Source of the DNA: an uncultured Ruminococcus sp.
GTDB taxonomy: Bacteria; Bacillota_A; Clostridia; Oscillospirales; Acutalibacteraceae
Length of the DNA stretch: 31,539 nucleotides
Reading direction: 5' to 3'
NCBI GenBank assembly: GCA_902798605.1
Contig: CADBXH010000007.1
Span: 1 to 31,539, forward strand
Each line of letters opens with the position of its first letter. Within the stretch, counting starts at the first letter, position 1. The notes under the pieces are model-generated. The model searched no databases. It was not told the origin of the DNA and saw only the letters and a program-made list of their open reading frames with translations. Below are positions 7,523-17,204 of the stretch, piece after piece. The translations under genes and the position numbers were made by a program.

Positions 7523-7555
7523 AAAGAGTGGCTTAAGGGTCACTCTTTTTATTTT
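7523..7555 (+). terminator. Terminator after the integrase
   Basis: AAAGAGTG (7523-7530) pairs with CACTCTTT (7541-7548) and is followed by a T-rich run. A small GACTGT/ACAGTC repeat lies just upstream, near 7449-7468. Confidence 0.75.
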
Positions 7556-7613
7556 TATTTTATACAGCTAAAGACATATAGACGCACATACTATGATGCC
7601 TGCCCCATACAAA

Positions 7614-7637
7614 AAGCCGCCCCGATCGGAGCGGCTT
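7614..7637. terminator. Bidirectional terminator between element and chromosome
   Basis: AAGCCGC / GCGGCTT with an inner CC/GG pair and GATC loop is flanked by A-tract and T-tract, so it can stop transcription from both sides. It ends ten bases before the stop of the leftward membrane-protein gene. Confidence 0.75.
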
Positions 7638-7647
7638 ATATTTTTGA

Positions 7648-8322
7648 TTATTTAGAATCTTCCGTGCTTTCAGCCAGCATTTTCTTTGTTCTTGCAAGGA
7701 TCATAATGTAAAGCACATACTGGGTGATGTTGAGGATAAGCGCTATTACCGAGAATACGGCTATGATCGCTCTGGCTGATGAGCTGTTGATAAAGATACT
7801 GCAGAATTTTGAAATCAGCGCAACGATGGCGATCCAAAGAATAACTCTGAATAGCGTTCCGCATTTTTCGACGATCGCGTTGTTTTCGTATTGAGACGCT
7901 AAACTGCTGATACCGAGGATCATAAACAGCGAACCGATAATATCCAAAACCAAAGCGACAGTTTCGCATATATTATAAACGATGGTGTTAGTTGTGATGA
8001 AGCACTGGGCAATAGCTGTCAGGAGCATACCCGCAAGGGTCAGGTAAATGACGATTTTGAAAAAGCCCTCGTCCTTTGACGCCTGGATAACACCGACAAG
8101 CTGAAAAATAAACGCGATAAACATCAGCACCAATCCGCCGATACCAAAGGCCAAAACGCCTATCGCGGGTGCGACGGCTACGGTTTCACTTCCGACGCTT
8201 TCCGCTTCAATAAACAATATCGCGAGGATCGAGGCGACCCCCGACGCTACCGTAGCTATCAGAGAAACGATCTCGGAAGTAAAGATTTTATTGATTCCTT
8301 TTGCTGCATTTGGAAATCTCAT
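7648..8322 (-). CDS. Unknown multi-pass membrane protein
   Basis: This 224-residue hydrophobic protein has about six predicted transmembrane helices in three pairs, with small polar loops and a charged C-terminal tail (ARTKKMLAESTEDSK). There is no enzymatic motif, cysteine pair or transporter signature I recognise. It has its own near-consensus promoter and its own terminator, so it forms a single-gene unit. It may be the first chromosomal gene to the right of the element. The ATG start is preceded by AGGAGAG. Confidence 0.65.
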   Translation of the reverse strand: MRFPNAAKGINKIFTSEIVSLIATVASGVASILAILFIEAESVGSETVAVAPAIGVLAFGIGGLVLMFIAFIFQLVGVIQASKDEGFFKIVIYLTLAGMLLTAIAQCFITTNTIVYNICETVALVLDIIGSLFMILGISSLASQYENNAIVEKCGTLFRVILWIAIVALISKFCSIFINSSSARAIIAVFSVIALILNITQYVLYIMILARTKKMLAESTEDSK

Positions 8323-8371
8323 TTTTTCTCTCCTTGATTTTTATTGCAAAGCCTTGATGACTGCATATAAA

Positions 8372-8399
8372 ATTATACCATTTTGGGGTTTGTTGTCAA
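8372..8399 (-). promoter_or_regulatory. Promoter of the membrane-protein gene
   Basis: The minus strand reads TTGACA, 16 bases, TATAAT, about 50 bases upstream of the ATG. Confidence 0.75.
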
Positions 8400-8441
8400 G
8401 ATATAATAATACACGATCCCCCCAAAAGTATAAATCAAAAC

Positions 8442-8476
8442 CACCGGCGGGCTCCCAAACGGGCAGCGCGCCGGTG
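8442..8476 (-). terminator. Terminator of the GS-like/ANTAR operon
   Basis: CACCGGCG pairs with CGCCGGTG around a 19-base loop. On the minus strand it is followed by GTTTTGATTT. It lies 39 bases past the ANTAR gene stop. Confidence 0.7.
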
Positions 8477-8514
8477 TGTTGTTTATTAATAATTTTCAAA
8501 GACAACTGTTGCGG

Positions 8515-9099
8515 TTACTCCAGATATGAATCTATGATGACCTGAGCCGCGAGCCTTTTTGTTATGCCCGCGTCCATTGCCGACTTTTCCAAATATTTAT
8601 GGGCATCGGCCTCGCTGTAGCCCTCGTGGTCTATCAACAGCCACTTTGCCTTGTTTACTATACGTATCTCATCAAGCTTGTTTTCGGCTTTGTCTGCCTT
8701 CTTTTCTACATTGCGCAGGCGTTCGCGCGCGCAGATCAGGAACGAAAGCGCTTGTGATACTAAATTTTTAGAAGTTGGTTTATGAACCGCGAACACTCCC
8801 TGAACCGATACCTTTGCGTAGATCTCCTCATAAACATCGTTCGAGGCGAAAATCGCGGCAACGGTTCCGTTGTTGCGGCTCGCGTCTATGCACAGGCGTG
8901 AGCCGAACTCATCACTCAAAGGGGCGTTGACGATTATTATATCATACGGTTTTTCGAGCATCTTACAACGTGCGTCTGACGCGCTGTGAGATTTATCCCG
9001 CAGATAAAGGTCGCCTTTAAGGAGAGTGCTGAGTTCATTAATAAATTTGTCTCCGGTCGAGACTAACAGGACCCTGTATTGATGTTCCGCTAAACTCAA
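8515..9099 (-). CDS. ANTAR-domain antitermination regulator with degenerate receiver
   Basis: This 194-residue protein has a receiver-like domain (about 7-120), a coiled-coil linker and a C-terminal ANTAR RNA-binding domain (about 135-192; VNKAKWLLIDHEGYSEADAH). ANTAR proteins bind paired hexaloop hairpins in mRNA leaders and prevent terminator formation. The receiver lacks the acidic pocket: the first strand ends VSTG instead of DD, and the phospho-acceptor position reads IIIVNAPL, with Asn58 for Asp. The KP pair (K107) is kept. It is therefore unlikely to be phosphorylated and may respond to a partner protein, as AmiR does. The start is TTG with AAGGAG eight bases upstream. It lies 35 bases behind the GS-like gene, an arrangement like glnA-nitR in clostridia. 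Confidence 0.88.
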   Translation of the reverse strand: MSLAEHQYRVLLVSTGDKFINELSTLLKGDLYLRDKSHSASDARCKMLEKPYDIIIVNAPLSDEFGSRLCIDASRNNGTVAAIFASNDVYEEIYAKVSVQGVFAVHKPTSKNLVSQALSFLICARERLRNVEKKADKAENKLDEIRIVNKAKWLLIDHEGYSEADAHKYLEKSAMDAGITKRLAAQVIIDSYLE

Positions 9100-9134
9100 T
9101 GTCCGCTCTCCTTTCTCTTTATTGTTTCAGCTGT

Positions 9135-10337
9135 TTATTGTTTGCAGTAGAGTCGGGTAACGGACGATGGAATGAACTGCCTGATAAGCTCAGATTTTTC
9201 CGCTTCCGCAGATGCCTGCTCAAGGCTGTCGGGGAGTTTATCGGTTTTTTCGCTCTGTGCCGGCGAGATAATCTCGTCTGTCGGCTGCGGCAGCGTCCTT
9301 TTGTTTTCTATTCCGTCCAGGATCGCGTATATCATAAGCGTGTACGCGAGGTACGGATTTGCCTCGGGATCGGGAGAGCGCAGCTGCGCGCAACGCGTTC
9401 CGTTCTCGGTTATCCGTGAGAACACCAGCTGTGCGCGGTTGTTCTCGGACCATGTGATATATTTGGGAGCCTTGTGCTGACCGAATCTTTCAAATGACTC
9501 GGGGGTCGGGTTCAGAAAAACGGTCATTCCGGCTATATTGTGCAGTATTCCCGCTATGGCGAGGTCGGTGACGTCTTCGCCCGATTTCGACTTGGTCGAT
9601 ACGGTTATATGGAGCGCGGAGCCGGTTTTGTCCTTTATCGGCTTAGGAGAAAAGTCCGCGTGAAGTCCGTTGCGAGCTGCCAAGGTGCGCACAACGCTGA
9701 GGAAGGTCACGGTATTATCCGCGGCGGTCACGGGATCGTCGTAACGGAAGTCGATCTCGTTTTGTCCGGGACCCGCCTCGTGGTGAGAGCTCTCGGGCTT
9801 TATTCCCATTTGCTCAAGGGTCAGGCAGATCTCGCGGCGCACGTTCTCTCCTTTGTCAAGAGGAGCTATATCCATATATCCGGCTTTGTCGTAAGGGATT
9901 CCGGTGCTGTCTCCGTTATCGTCAGTCTTAAAGAGGTAAAACTGCATCTCTGACTTAAAGTGGAAGCGGTAGCCCTTTGACTGCGCATATCTTACCGCCT
10001 TGCGGAGCAGATAGCGCGTGTCTGCGTCAACAGGAGCGCCGTCGGCGTCGGTCAGCGTGCAAAACATACGGACGACCTTGCCGTGCTCGGGTCTCCACGG
10101 AAGCACTGAGATCGTATCTGTCTCGGGATGAAGCCAAATGTCTTTTCCGTAGTCTCCGCCGAAGCCGAGGATATAGGAAGCGTCTATCCCTATCCCCTTT
10201 TCAAACGCCCTGGGCAATTCGCCGGGCTGGATAGAGATATTCTTTTGGACACCGTAGATATCGCAGAATGTCAAACGAATGAATTTTACATCTTCTTCTT
10301 CGATGTATGCCATCAATTCCTGTTCGGACCTATTCAT
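9135..10337 (-). CDS. Glutamine synthetase-like protein, probably catalytically impaired
   Basis: This 400-residue protein aligns with type I glutamine synthetase from the N-terminal beta-grasp (VKFIRLTFCDIYG) to the conserved RSPDPEANPYL. Retained features include the latch Asp (IDASY, D52), HHEAGPGQNEIDF (E187, E194) and H243. Several usual catalytic residues differ: the ExE metal motif reads EMQ (Q132), NGSGMH reads KTGSALH, the GYEAP catalytic Glu is Lys289 (QHKAP), the IRIP Arg region reads VFSRI, and the metal-binding Glu before RSPDP is Gln318. The protein ends about 25-30 residues early and lacks the C-terminal tail that locks dodecamer rings. I chose ATG 10337 over an upstream GTG. 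It is operonic with the ANTAR regulator. It may be a sensor or regulatory subunit, not the main GS; reduced activity remains possible. Confidence 0.85.
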   Translation of the reverse strand: MNRSEQELMAYIEEEDVKFIRLTFCDIYGVQKNISIQPGELPRAFEKGIGIDASYILGFGGDYGKDIWLHPETDTISVLPWRPEHGKVVRMFCTLTDADGAPVDADTRYLLRKAVRYAQSKGYRFHFKSEMQFYLFKTDDNGDSTGIPYDKAGYMDIAPLDKGENVRREICLTLEQMGIKPESSHHEAGPGQNEIDFRYDDPVTAADNTVTFLSVVRTLAARNGLHADFSPKPIKDKTGSALHITVSTKSKSGEDVTDLAIAGILHNIAGMTVFLNPTPESFERFGQHKAPKYITWSENNRAQLVFSRITENGTRCAQLRSPDPEANPYLAYTLMIYAILDGIENKRTLPQPTDEIISPAQSEKTDKLPDSLEQASAEAEKSELIRQFIPSSVTRLYCKQ

Positions 10338-10419
10338 TTTTCTGCCTCGTTTCTTTATATATTGGTTGAAAACGCTCACTTAAAACTCAGTCTTAGCGAA
10401 CACTTTTATTACGTTAAAA

Positions 10420-10448
10420 ACTCTACCATATAAACCGGTCTTTGTCAA
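10420..10448 (-). promoter_or_regulatory. Promoter of the GS-like/ANTAR operon
   Basis: The minus strand reads TTGACA, 17 bases, TAGAGT with an extended -10 TGG. This gives a leader of about 75 bases. Bases 10449-10629, between this promoter and that of glmS, show only AT-rich DNA with no gene. Confidence 0.6.
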
Positions 10449-10629
10449 TCCTAACGCTTGGATAAACGCTGTTATATTTATATTTTTTTACACGTTTTTT
10501 TACAAATTTATCAACAGCGCTTGTGCATTTGACAGCTTTTGATTATTCATAATTACAAAAACACCGGTTGGATTTTGCTTGATTAATTGTATAATTTACA
10601 AGAACACATAAATGCCCTTGCAAAACATA

Positions 10630-10658
10630 TTGACAAATGATTAACAAAGCGTTATAGT
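10630..10658 (+). promoter_or_regulatory. Promoter of glmS
   Basis: TTGACA, 17 bases, TATAGT; transcription should start near 10665. A second possible promoter lies upstream (TTGGAT, 16 bases, TATAAT at 10590-10595). Confidence 0.7.
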
Positions 10659-10666
10659 TATAATAG

Positions 10667-10724
10667 TGCTAACGACAGCAATGGTGTTGACGGTTTTGAG
10701 CCGCCGACGCCCTTTTTGTTTTTC
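10667..10724 (+). promoter_or_regulatory. Attenuator-like leader of glmS
   Basis: Between promoter and gene, GGTGTTGACGG (10683-10693) pairs with CCGCCGACGCC (10701-10711) with one mismatch, followed by CTTTTTGTTTTTC: a terminator ahead of the gene. Its left arm can instead pair upstream as CGACAGC/GTTGACG around the hexaloop AATGGT (10680-10685), which destroys the terminator. A and G sit at loop positions 1 and 4, as in ANTAR targets. No glmS ribozyme is recognisable; the leader is about 100 bases. Confidence 0.55.
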
Positions 10725-10765
10725 AGAGTATAGTATCAGTAATAAACTCGAAAAGGAGAAAATAT

Positions 10766-12592
10766 ATGTGCGGAATTGTTGGATATGTCGGTCACCGCGA
10801 CTGTACCGATGTGCTGGTCTCTGCGCTGACCAAGCTTGAATACCGCGGTTATGACTCGGCAGGTATCGCCGTATTTGAAAAAGGAAAAATCGAGGTCGCC
10901 AAAACCAAGGGCAGGCTCTCGGATTTGGTAACTAAAATGGAGCATGATGGCAAGCCTATGGGTCACGCGGGTATAGGTCACACCCGCTGGGCGACGCACG
11001 GCGAGCCGTCGGATATTAACTCTCACCCCCACTCGGGCAGGCGCGTGACAATCGTTCACAACGGAATAATCGAAAACTACAAGCAGCTAAAGCAGTTTTT
11101 GATAGACAACGAGCGCAACGAGTTTTTGTCGGACACCGACACCGAGGTAGTCGCGCAGCTTCTTGATTTTTACTACGACGGCAACCCGATCCGCTGTATC
11201 AGGAAGGTGCTTCACGAGTTGCGCGGTTCGTTCGCGCTGGGCATAGTCTTTGCCGACCGCCCCGAGACCGTATACGCCGTTCGGTGTGAGAGTCCGCTTA
11301 TAGTCGCTCAGGGACAGGGCGAGGTGTTTATCGCGTCCGACGTTCCGGCGGTCATAAAATACACCAAGGATTACTATCTGCTTGAACAGGGCGAGATTGC
11401 AGTCCTTAAAAACGGCGCGGTACAGTTTTGCTCGCTCCACGGCAGAATGCTTGAAAAAGAGCTCCACACCGCCGACTGGGATGAGGACAGCGCCGAAAAG
11501 GGCGGCTATCCGCACTATATGCTCAAGGAGATTCACGAGCAGCCTACCGCTGTCAAGACAACGATCACCCCGAGGATAGAGGACGGGCTTCCGAACCTTA
11601 GCGAGTGCGGTATCACCCCCGAAACGCTCAGAGAATTCAAAAATATATTCATCGTAGCCTGCGGAACCGCGATGCACGCGGGAATGGTGGGTAAATATGT
11701 TATAGAAAAGCAGGCGCGCGTATCGGTCACCGTTGATATAGCGAGCGAATTCCGCTACCGCGACCCGCTGCTCACACCAAAGGACTTGGTAATTATCATC
11801 AGCCAGTCGGGCGAGACAGCCGACTCTAAGGCTGTGCTCAACCTCGCAAAGCAGATGGGCGCCAAAACGCTGGCGATCGTCAACGTAAAGGGTAGCTCGA
11901 TCGCGAGAGAAGCGGATATGGTCATCTACACCCACGCGGGTCCCGAGATCGCCGTAGCTTCGACAAAGGCGTATATGGTACAGCTCAGCGTTATGTACCT
12001 GCTCGCGTTTGAAATGGCGTACGCAAGGGGCTTGATAAATAAAAAGGAATGTGCCCGGCTCACATCCGAGCTTGTAAAAATGCCGGAGATAATCGAAGAA
12101 ACTATCGAAAGCGTAGTCGATATGTGCCAGTATGTTTCGACCAAGCTCATCACCGCCGACAGCCTGCTGTACATCGGCCGCGGGCTGGACTACGCGCTCT
12201 CGATGGAGGGCTCATTAAAGCTAAAGGAGATCAGCTATATCCACTCCGAAAGCTACGCCGCAGGCGAGCTGAAGCACGGCACTATCTCGCTTATCACCGA
12301 GGGTATGCCCGTTATCGCGGTTGCCACTCAGAACTCGATACTTGAAAAAACCGTTTCTAATATCAAGGAGGTCAAGGCGCGCGGAGCGATGACGATAGTT
12401 ATCTGCGACGAGGACGCCGATATTGGAATTGACGCGGCGGATTATCTTATCCGTATCCCAAAGATAAACGAAATGCTTATGCCGATGGTCGCGACGCTTC
12501 CTATGCAGCTTTTGGCGTACTACACCTCGGTCAATAAGGGTAACGATGTAGATAAACCGAGGAATCTCGCGAAATCCGTAACGGTAGAATGA
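10766..12592 (+). CDS. glmS: Glutamine-fructose-6-phosphate aminotransferase (isomerizing)
   Basis: This 608-residue enzyme makes glucosamine-6-phosphate from fructose-6-phosphate and glutamine, the first step toward UDP-GlcNAc for peptidoglycan. The N-terminal glutaminase starts MCGIVGYVGHR with the nucleophile Cys2, followed by HTRWATHGEPSDINSHPH. Two SIS domains bind the sugar phosphate (CGTAMHAGMVGKY, ISQSGETADS), and the C-terminus ends LAKSVTVE as in the family. Length is normal. The ATG has AAGGAG nine bases upstream. It is a single-gene transcript divergent from the GS-like operon and has an attenuator-like leader. Confidence 0.97.
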   Translation: MCGIVGYVGHRDCTDVLVSALTKLEYRGYDSAGIAVFEKGKIEVAKTKGRLSDLVTKMEHDGKPMGHAGIGHTRWATHGEPSDINSHPHSGRRVTIVHNGIIENYKQLKQFLIDNERNEFLSDTDTEVVAQLLDFYYDGNPIRCIRKVLHELRGSFALGIVFADRPETVYAVRCESPLIVAQGQGEVFIASDVPAVIKYTKDYYLLEQGEIAVLKNGAVQFCSLHGRMLEKELHTADWDEDSAEKGGYPHYMLKEIHEQPTAVKTTITPRIEDGLPNLSECGITPETLREFKNIFIVACGTAMHAGMVGKYVIEKQARVSVTVDIASEFRYRDPLLTPKDLVIIISQSGETADSKAVLNLAKQMGAKTLAIVNVKGSSIAREADMVIYTHAGPEIAVASTKAYMVQLSVMYLLAFEMAYARGLINKKECARLTSELVKMPEIIEETIESVVDMCQYVSTKLITADSLLYIGRGLDYALSMEGSLKLKEISYIHSESYAAGELKHGTISLITEGMPVIAVATQNSILEKTVSNIKEVKARGAMTIVICDEDADIGIDAADYLIRIPKINEMLMPMVATLPMQLLAYYTSVNKGNDVDKPRNLAKSVTVE

Positions 12593-12629
12593 TAAAAACG
12601 CAGTTTTTTTGTAAAAATTCGTTAAACTA

Positions 12630-12658
12630 TTGACAAACTCAAGTTTTTAGCGTATAAT
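12630..12658 (+). promoter_or_regulatory. Promoter of gdhA
   Basis: TTGACA, 17 bases, TATAAT: a perfect consensus. Transcription should start near 12665, only a few bases before the leader hairpin. Confidence 0.85.
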
Positions 12659-12666
12659 GCATAATG

Positions 12667-12727
12667 TTAAGGCGAAGGTGTCTTGGGCAAATAGAACCAA
12701 GGTGTCTTTGCCTTTATTGCGTTTTTT
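12667..12727 (+). promoter_or_regulatory. Attenuator-like leader of gdhA built from a direct repeat
   Basis: An 18-bp uninterrupted stem (12669-12686 with 12697-12714, five G-U pairs) is followed by TTTATTGCGTTTTTT. The decamer AAGGTGTCTT occurs in both arms (12675-12684, 12699-12708). It can pair with itself through G-U pairs, and each copy can alternatively close a small hairpin with a six-base loop (GAAGGT, CAAGGT). No obvious terminator ends the glmS gene between 12593 and 12629, so the hairpin might also end readthrough from glmS. Confidence 0.55.
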
Positions 12728-12795
12728 GCAGTTCGGTGATTTTATATTGCCGATAAACACACGAGCCGCTGTTATGGCGGCGAGGAGTAATCTAA

Positions 12796-14160
<1,365 letters not shown>

Positions 14161-14179
14161 TTTAACGCTAACCATCAAG

Positions 14180-14209
14180 CGCGCTCTCCGTTTCGAGGGC
14201 GCGTTTTTT
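14180..14209 (+). terminator. Terminator of gdhA
   Basis: CGCGCTCTC / GAGGGCGCG (one T-G pair) with a 6-base loop and a run of six T residues, 20 bases after the gdhA stop. Confidence 0.88.
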
Positions 14210-14310
14210 AGTGAAAGATGTGCCAAACATACTGTACAAGAGAAGCAGACACGTATTTAACGGGCTGCAACATAGACAAAACGAACTTATTGTGCGAAAG
14301 GAAAGGCATT

Positions 14311-15906
14311 ATGACGAAATATATTTTTGTAACCGGCGGCGTTGTGTCGGGGCTCGGCAAGGGTATCACCGCGGCGTCACTCGGACGGCTGTTAAAGGCG
14401 AGGGGCTTAAAGGTCGCCGCCCAAAAGCTTGACCCGTATATCAACGTTGACCCGGGCACAATGAGCCCGTATCAGCACGGCGAGGTATACGTCACCGAGG
14501 ACGGAGCCGAGACCGACCTTGACCTCGGGCACTACGAAAGATTTATTGACGAGGATCTGAATAAATACTCAAACCTGACAACGGGCAAGGTTTATTCCAA
14601 TGTGCTCGCGAAGGAACGCAGAGGCGAATACCTCGGAAAGACCGTTCAGGTCATCCCTCACGTTACCGATGAGATCAAGCGGTTCATTTATTCCGTCGGC
14701 AAAAAGACCGACGCGGATGTCGTCATAACAGAGATCGGCGGTACGATCGGCGATATTGAGAGCCAGCCGTTTATTGAGGCTATCCGCCAGGTCGGCCACG
14801 AGGTCGGACAGGATAACCGCCTGTATATCCACGTCACGCTTGTGCCGTATCTAAAGGCGTCGGGCGAGCACAAGAGCAAGCCGACCCAGCACAGCGTTAA
14901 GGAATTGCAGGGCTTGGGCGTATCGCCCGACATCATAATCCTGCGCACCGACGAGCCGATCACCGACCACACGATATTCGACAAGGTCGCGGGCTTTTGT
15001 AACGTATGGCCGGACTGCGTTATTGAGAACTTAACGCTCCCCGTTTTATACGAAGCTCCGCTTATGCTCGAAAAAGCTCACCTTTCCGACATAGTTTGCC
15101 GCGAGCTGAATCTGAAATCGCACAAGCCCGATCTGACCGATTGGGAACATATGGTACAGCGTATAAAAACGCGCGAAAAAACCGTAAAGATAGGTCTTAT
15201 CGGAAAATATGTAGAACTGCACGACGCGTATCTTTCCGTTGCCGAGGCGCTCCGCCACGCGGGCTATTATCTCGACTCCGATGTAAAAATAGAATGGATA
15301 GATTCGGAGAAGATCACAGCAGAAAATGTGAATGAAAAATTAGGGGGATTAAACGGAATAATAGTCCCGGGCGGCTTCGGCCAGAGAGGTATCGAGGGTA
15401 TGATCCTCAGCGCGCAGTACGCAAGAGAAAACAAGATGCCGTATTTCGGTATTTGCCTGGGAATGCAGATAGCAGTTATTGAATTCGCGCGGAATGTCGC
15501 GGGCATCAAAAACGCTCATTCGGGCGAGTTCGCGCGCGATGTTGAAAAGGTGATCGATTACCTTCCCGATCAGAACGACAAAACCGACAAGGGCGGAACG
15601 CTCAGGCTCGGCGCTTATCCCTGCGTTTTGCAGGATGACACCAAAATCAAAGCTGCCTACGGCAAGACAAATATAAGCGAGCGTCACCGCCACCGCTATG
15701 AATTCAATAACGAGTACCGCGAGGTATTGCAGGAGGCGGGCTTGACGCTTTCGGGTCTGTCACCGGACAACAACCTGGTGGAGACGGTTGAGATAAACGA
15801 CCGCGATTTTTACATCGGCGTGCAGTATCATCCGGAATTCAAGTCAAGACCAAACAAACCGCATCCGCTGTTTTCGGCATTTATCAAGGCAGCGTTAAAG
15901 GAGTAA
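14311..15906 (+). CDS. pyrG: CTP synthase
   Basis: This 531-residue enzyme aminates UTP to CTP using glutamine and ATP. The N-terminal synthetase domain opens [20 protein letters not shown] with its P-loop. The C-terminal class I amidotransferase domain carries GGFGQRG and the nucleophile Cys in YFGICLGMQ, with the His-Glu pair in [12 protein letters not shown]. Length is normal. I chose ATG 14311, after GAAAGGAAAGG; the frame extends upstream without a family-like sequence. It is followed four bases later by dapL, so the two form an operon. Confidence 0.97.
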   Translation: MTKYIFVTGGVVSGLGKGITAASLGRLLKARGLKVAAQKLDPYINVDPGTMSPYQHGEVYVTEDGAETDLDLGHYERFIDEDLNKYSNLTTGKVYSNVLAKERRGEYLGKTVQVIPHVTDEIKRFIYSVGKKTDADVVITEIGGTIGDIESQPFIEAIRQVGHEVGQDNRLYIHVTLVPYLKASGEHKSKPTQHSVKELQGLGVSPDIIILRTDEPITDHTIFDKVAGFCNVWPDCVIENLTLPVLYEAPLMLEKAHLSDIVCRELNLKSHKPDLTDWEHMVQRIKTREKTVKIGLIGKYVELHDAYLSVAEALRHAGYYLDSDVKIEWIDSEKITAENVNEKLGGLNGIIVPGGFGQRGIEGMILSAQYARENKMPYFGICLGMQIAVIEFARNVAGIKNAHSGEFARDVEKVIDYLPDQNDKTDKGGTLRLGAYPCVLQDDTKIKAAYGKTNISERHRHRYEFNNEYREVLQEAGLTLSGLSPDNNLVETVEINDRDFYIGVQYHPEFKSRPNKPHPLFSAFIKAALKE

Positions 15907-15910
15907 AACA

Positions 15911-17086
15911 ATGAAGATAAACCGTAATTTTGATAGCTTAGTACCGAACTATTTGTTTGCCGATGTGGCGCGCAAAACAAATGAATTCGCCGCCGCTCAT
16001 CCCGAAAAAGAGATAATCAAGCTGGGTATCGGCGATGTGACCCTGCCGCTTGCCCCTATCGTCGTCGCGGCGATGAAAAAGGGCTGCGAGGATCTGCAGT
16101 TCAAGGAGACCTTTAAGGGCTATCCCGAATATGAGGGCTACGACTTTGTGCGCGAGGCAGTCGCTTCTTACTACAAGAGCTACGGCGTGACCGTTCAGCC
16201 CGATGAGATCTTTATCTCTGACGGAGCAAAGTCCGACTGCGGCAACCTGCCCGACATTTTTTCAAAGGACAACACCGTGCTCGTCACCGACCCGGTCTAT
16301 CCTGTCTACGTCGACGCGAACATTATGGCAGGCAGAAAGATAGTCTACGCTGCATCCACCAAAGAAAACAACTTCCTCGCAATGCCGGACGAAAACGTCA
16401 AGACGGACATCATCTATCTCTGTTCGCCAAACAACCCCACGGGCGCGGCGTACAGCGCTGAACAGCTCAAGATCTGGGTCGATTACGCGCTTAAAAACGA
16501 CGCGGTCATCCTCTACGACGCGGCATACGAGGCGTTTATCGAGGACGACAGTCCCCGCTCTATCTTCGCTGTAGAGGGCGCGCGAGAATGTGCGATAGAG
16601 CTCTGCTCGCTCTCAAAAACTGCGGGCTTCACCGGCACACGCTGCGGCTATACCGTTATTCCAAAGGAGCTCAAGCGTGACGGACACAATCTTCACGACC
16701 TTTGGTACCGCCGCCAGGCGACCAAGTTCAACGGCGTTTCGTGGCCTGTTCAGTGCGCCGCTGCGGAGGTGTTCAGCAAGGAAGGTCTGAACCAGATCAG
16801 AGAGAATTTAGAGTACTATAAAACAAACGCCAAAATCATTTCAAGCGCCCTTGATGAGCTGGGCATCTACTACACCGGCGGCAAAAATTCTCCGTATATC
16901 TGGCTGCAGTGCCCGAACGGTATGGGCAGCTGGGAATTCTTTGACTATCTGCTTGAGAACGCAGCGGTAGTCGGCACCCCCGGCGAGGGCTTTGGCGAAA
17001 ACGGAAAAGGCTACTTCCGCCTGACTTCGTTCGGTTCATTCGAGAACACCTCGAAAGCAGTTGAACGCATCAAAGGCATATTATGA
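15911..17086 (+). CDS. dapL: LL-diaminopimelate aminotransferase
   Basis: This 391-residue PLP enzyme converts tetrahydrodipicolinate directly to LL-diaminopimelate with glutamate as amino donor, for lysine and peptidoglycan. The sequence has the DapL-type start (INRNFDSLVPNYLFADVARK), the SPNNPTG substrate loop, YDAAYEAF, and Schiff-base lysine K236 (SLSKTAGFTGTRCGY). Its length and overall likeness to plant and clostridial DapL are full. It follows pyrG by four bases. Use of this one-step route is common in clostridia and fits the proposed host group. Confidence 0.93.
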   Translation: MKINRNFDSLVPNYLFADVARKTNEFAAAHPEKEIIKLGIGDVTLPLAPIVVAAMKKGCEDLQFKETFKGYPEYEGYDFVREAVASYYKSYGVTVQPDEIFISDGAKSDCGNLPDIFSKDNTVLVTDPVYPVYVDANIMAGRKIVYAASTKENNFLAMPDENVKTDIIYLCSPNNPTGAAYSAEQLKIWVDYALKNDAVILYDAAYEAFIEDDSPRSIFAVEGARECAIELCSLSKTAGFTGTRCGYTVIPKELKRDGHNLHDLWYRRQATKFNGVSWPVQCAAAEVFSKEGLNQIRENLEYYKTNAKIISSALDELGIYYTGGKNSPYIWLQCPNGMGSWEFFDYLLENAAVVGTPGEGFGENGKGYFRLTSFGSFENTSKAVERIKGIL

Positions 17087-17103
17087 TATGATCACACGAA
17101 AAT

Positions 17104-17135
17104 CCCCTGACGCGCAATACGTCAGGGGTTATTTT
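17104..17135 (+). terminator. Terminator of pyrG-dapL
   Basis: CCCCTGACG / CGTCAGGGG (9 bp, perfect) with a 7-base loop, followed by TTATTTTTG. Confidence 0.9.
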
Positions 17136-17146
17136 TGTATAACAAA

Positions 17147-17169
17147 AAGGGACGGCAAAACCGTCCCTT
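17147..17169 (-). terminator. Terminator of the secreted-protein gene
   Basis: On the minus strand AAGGGACGG / CCGTCCCTT with a 5-base loop is followed by TTTGTT. It faces the dapL terminator, so the convergent genes are insulated. Confidence 0.85.
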
Positions 17170-17204
17170 GATTTGTTTAGTTAATGCATTAGGCCATTAT
17201 TATA

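Noticed and set aside
9099..9480. Long plus-strand open frames opposite the GS-like gene and similar ones opposite alaS and glmS
   Set aside because: These mirror GC-biased codons of well-supported genes on the other strand, with no ribosome binding site or recognisable product.
10665..10765. glmS ribozyme ahead of glmS
   Set aside because: The leader is only about 100 bases and I find none of the conserved core; it shows an attenuator-like hairpin instead.
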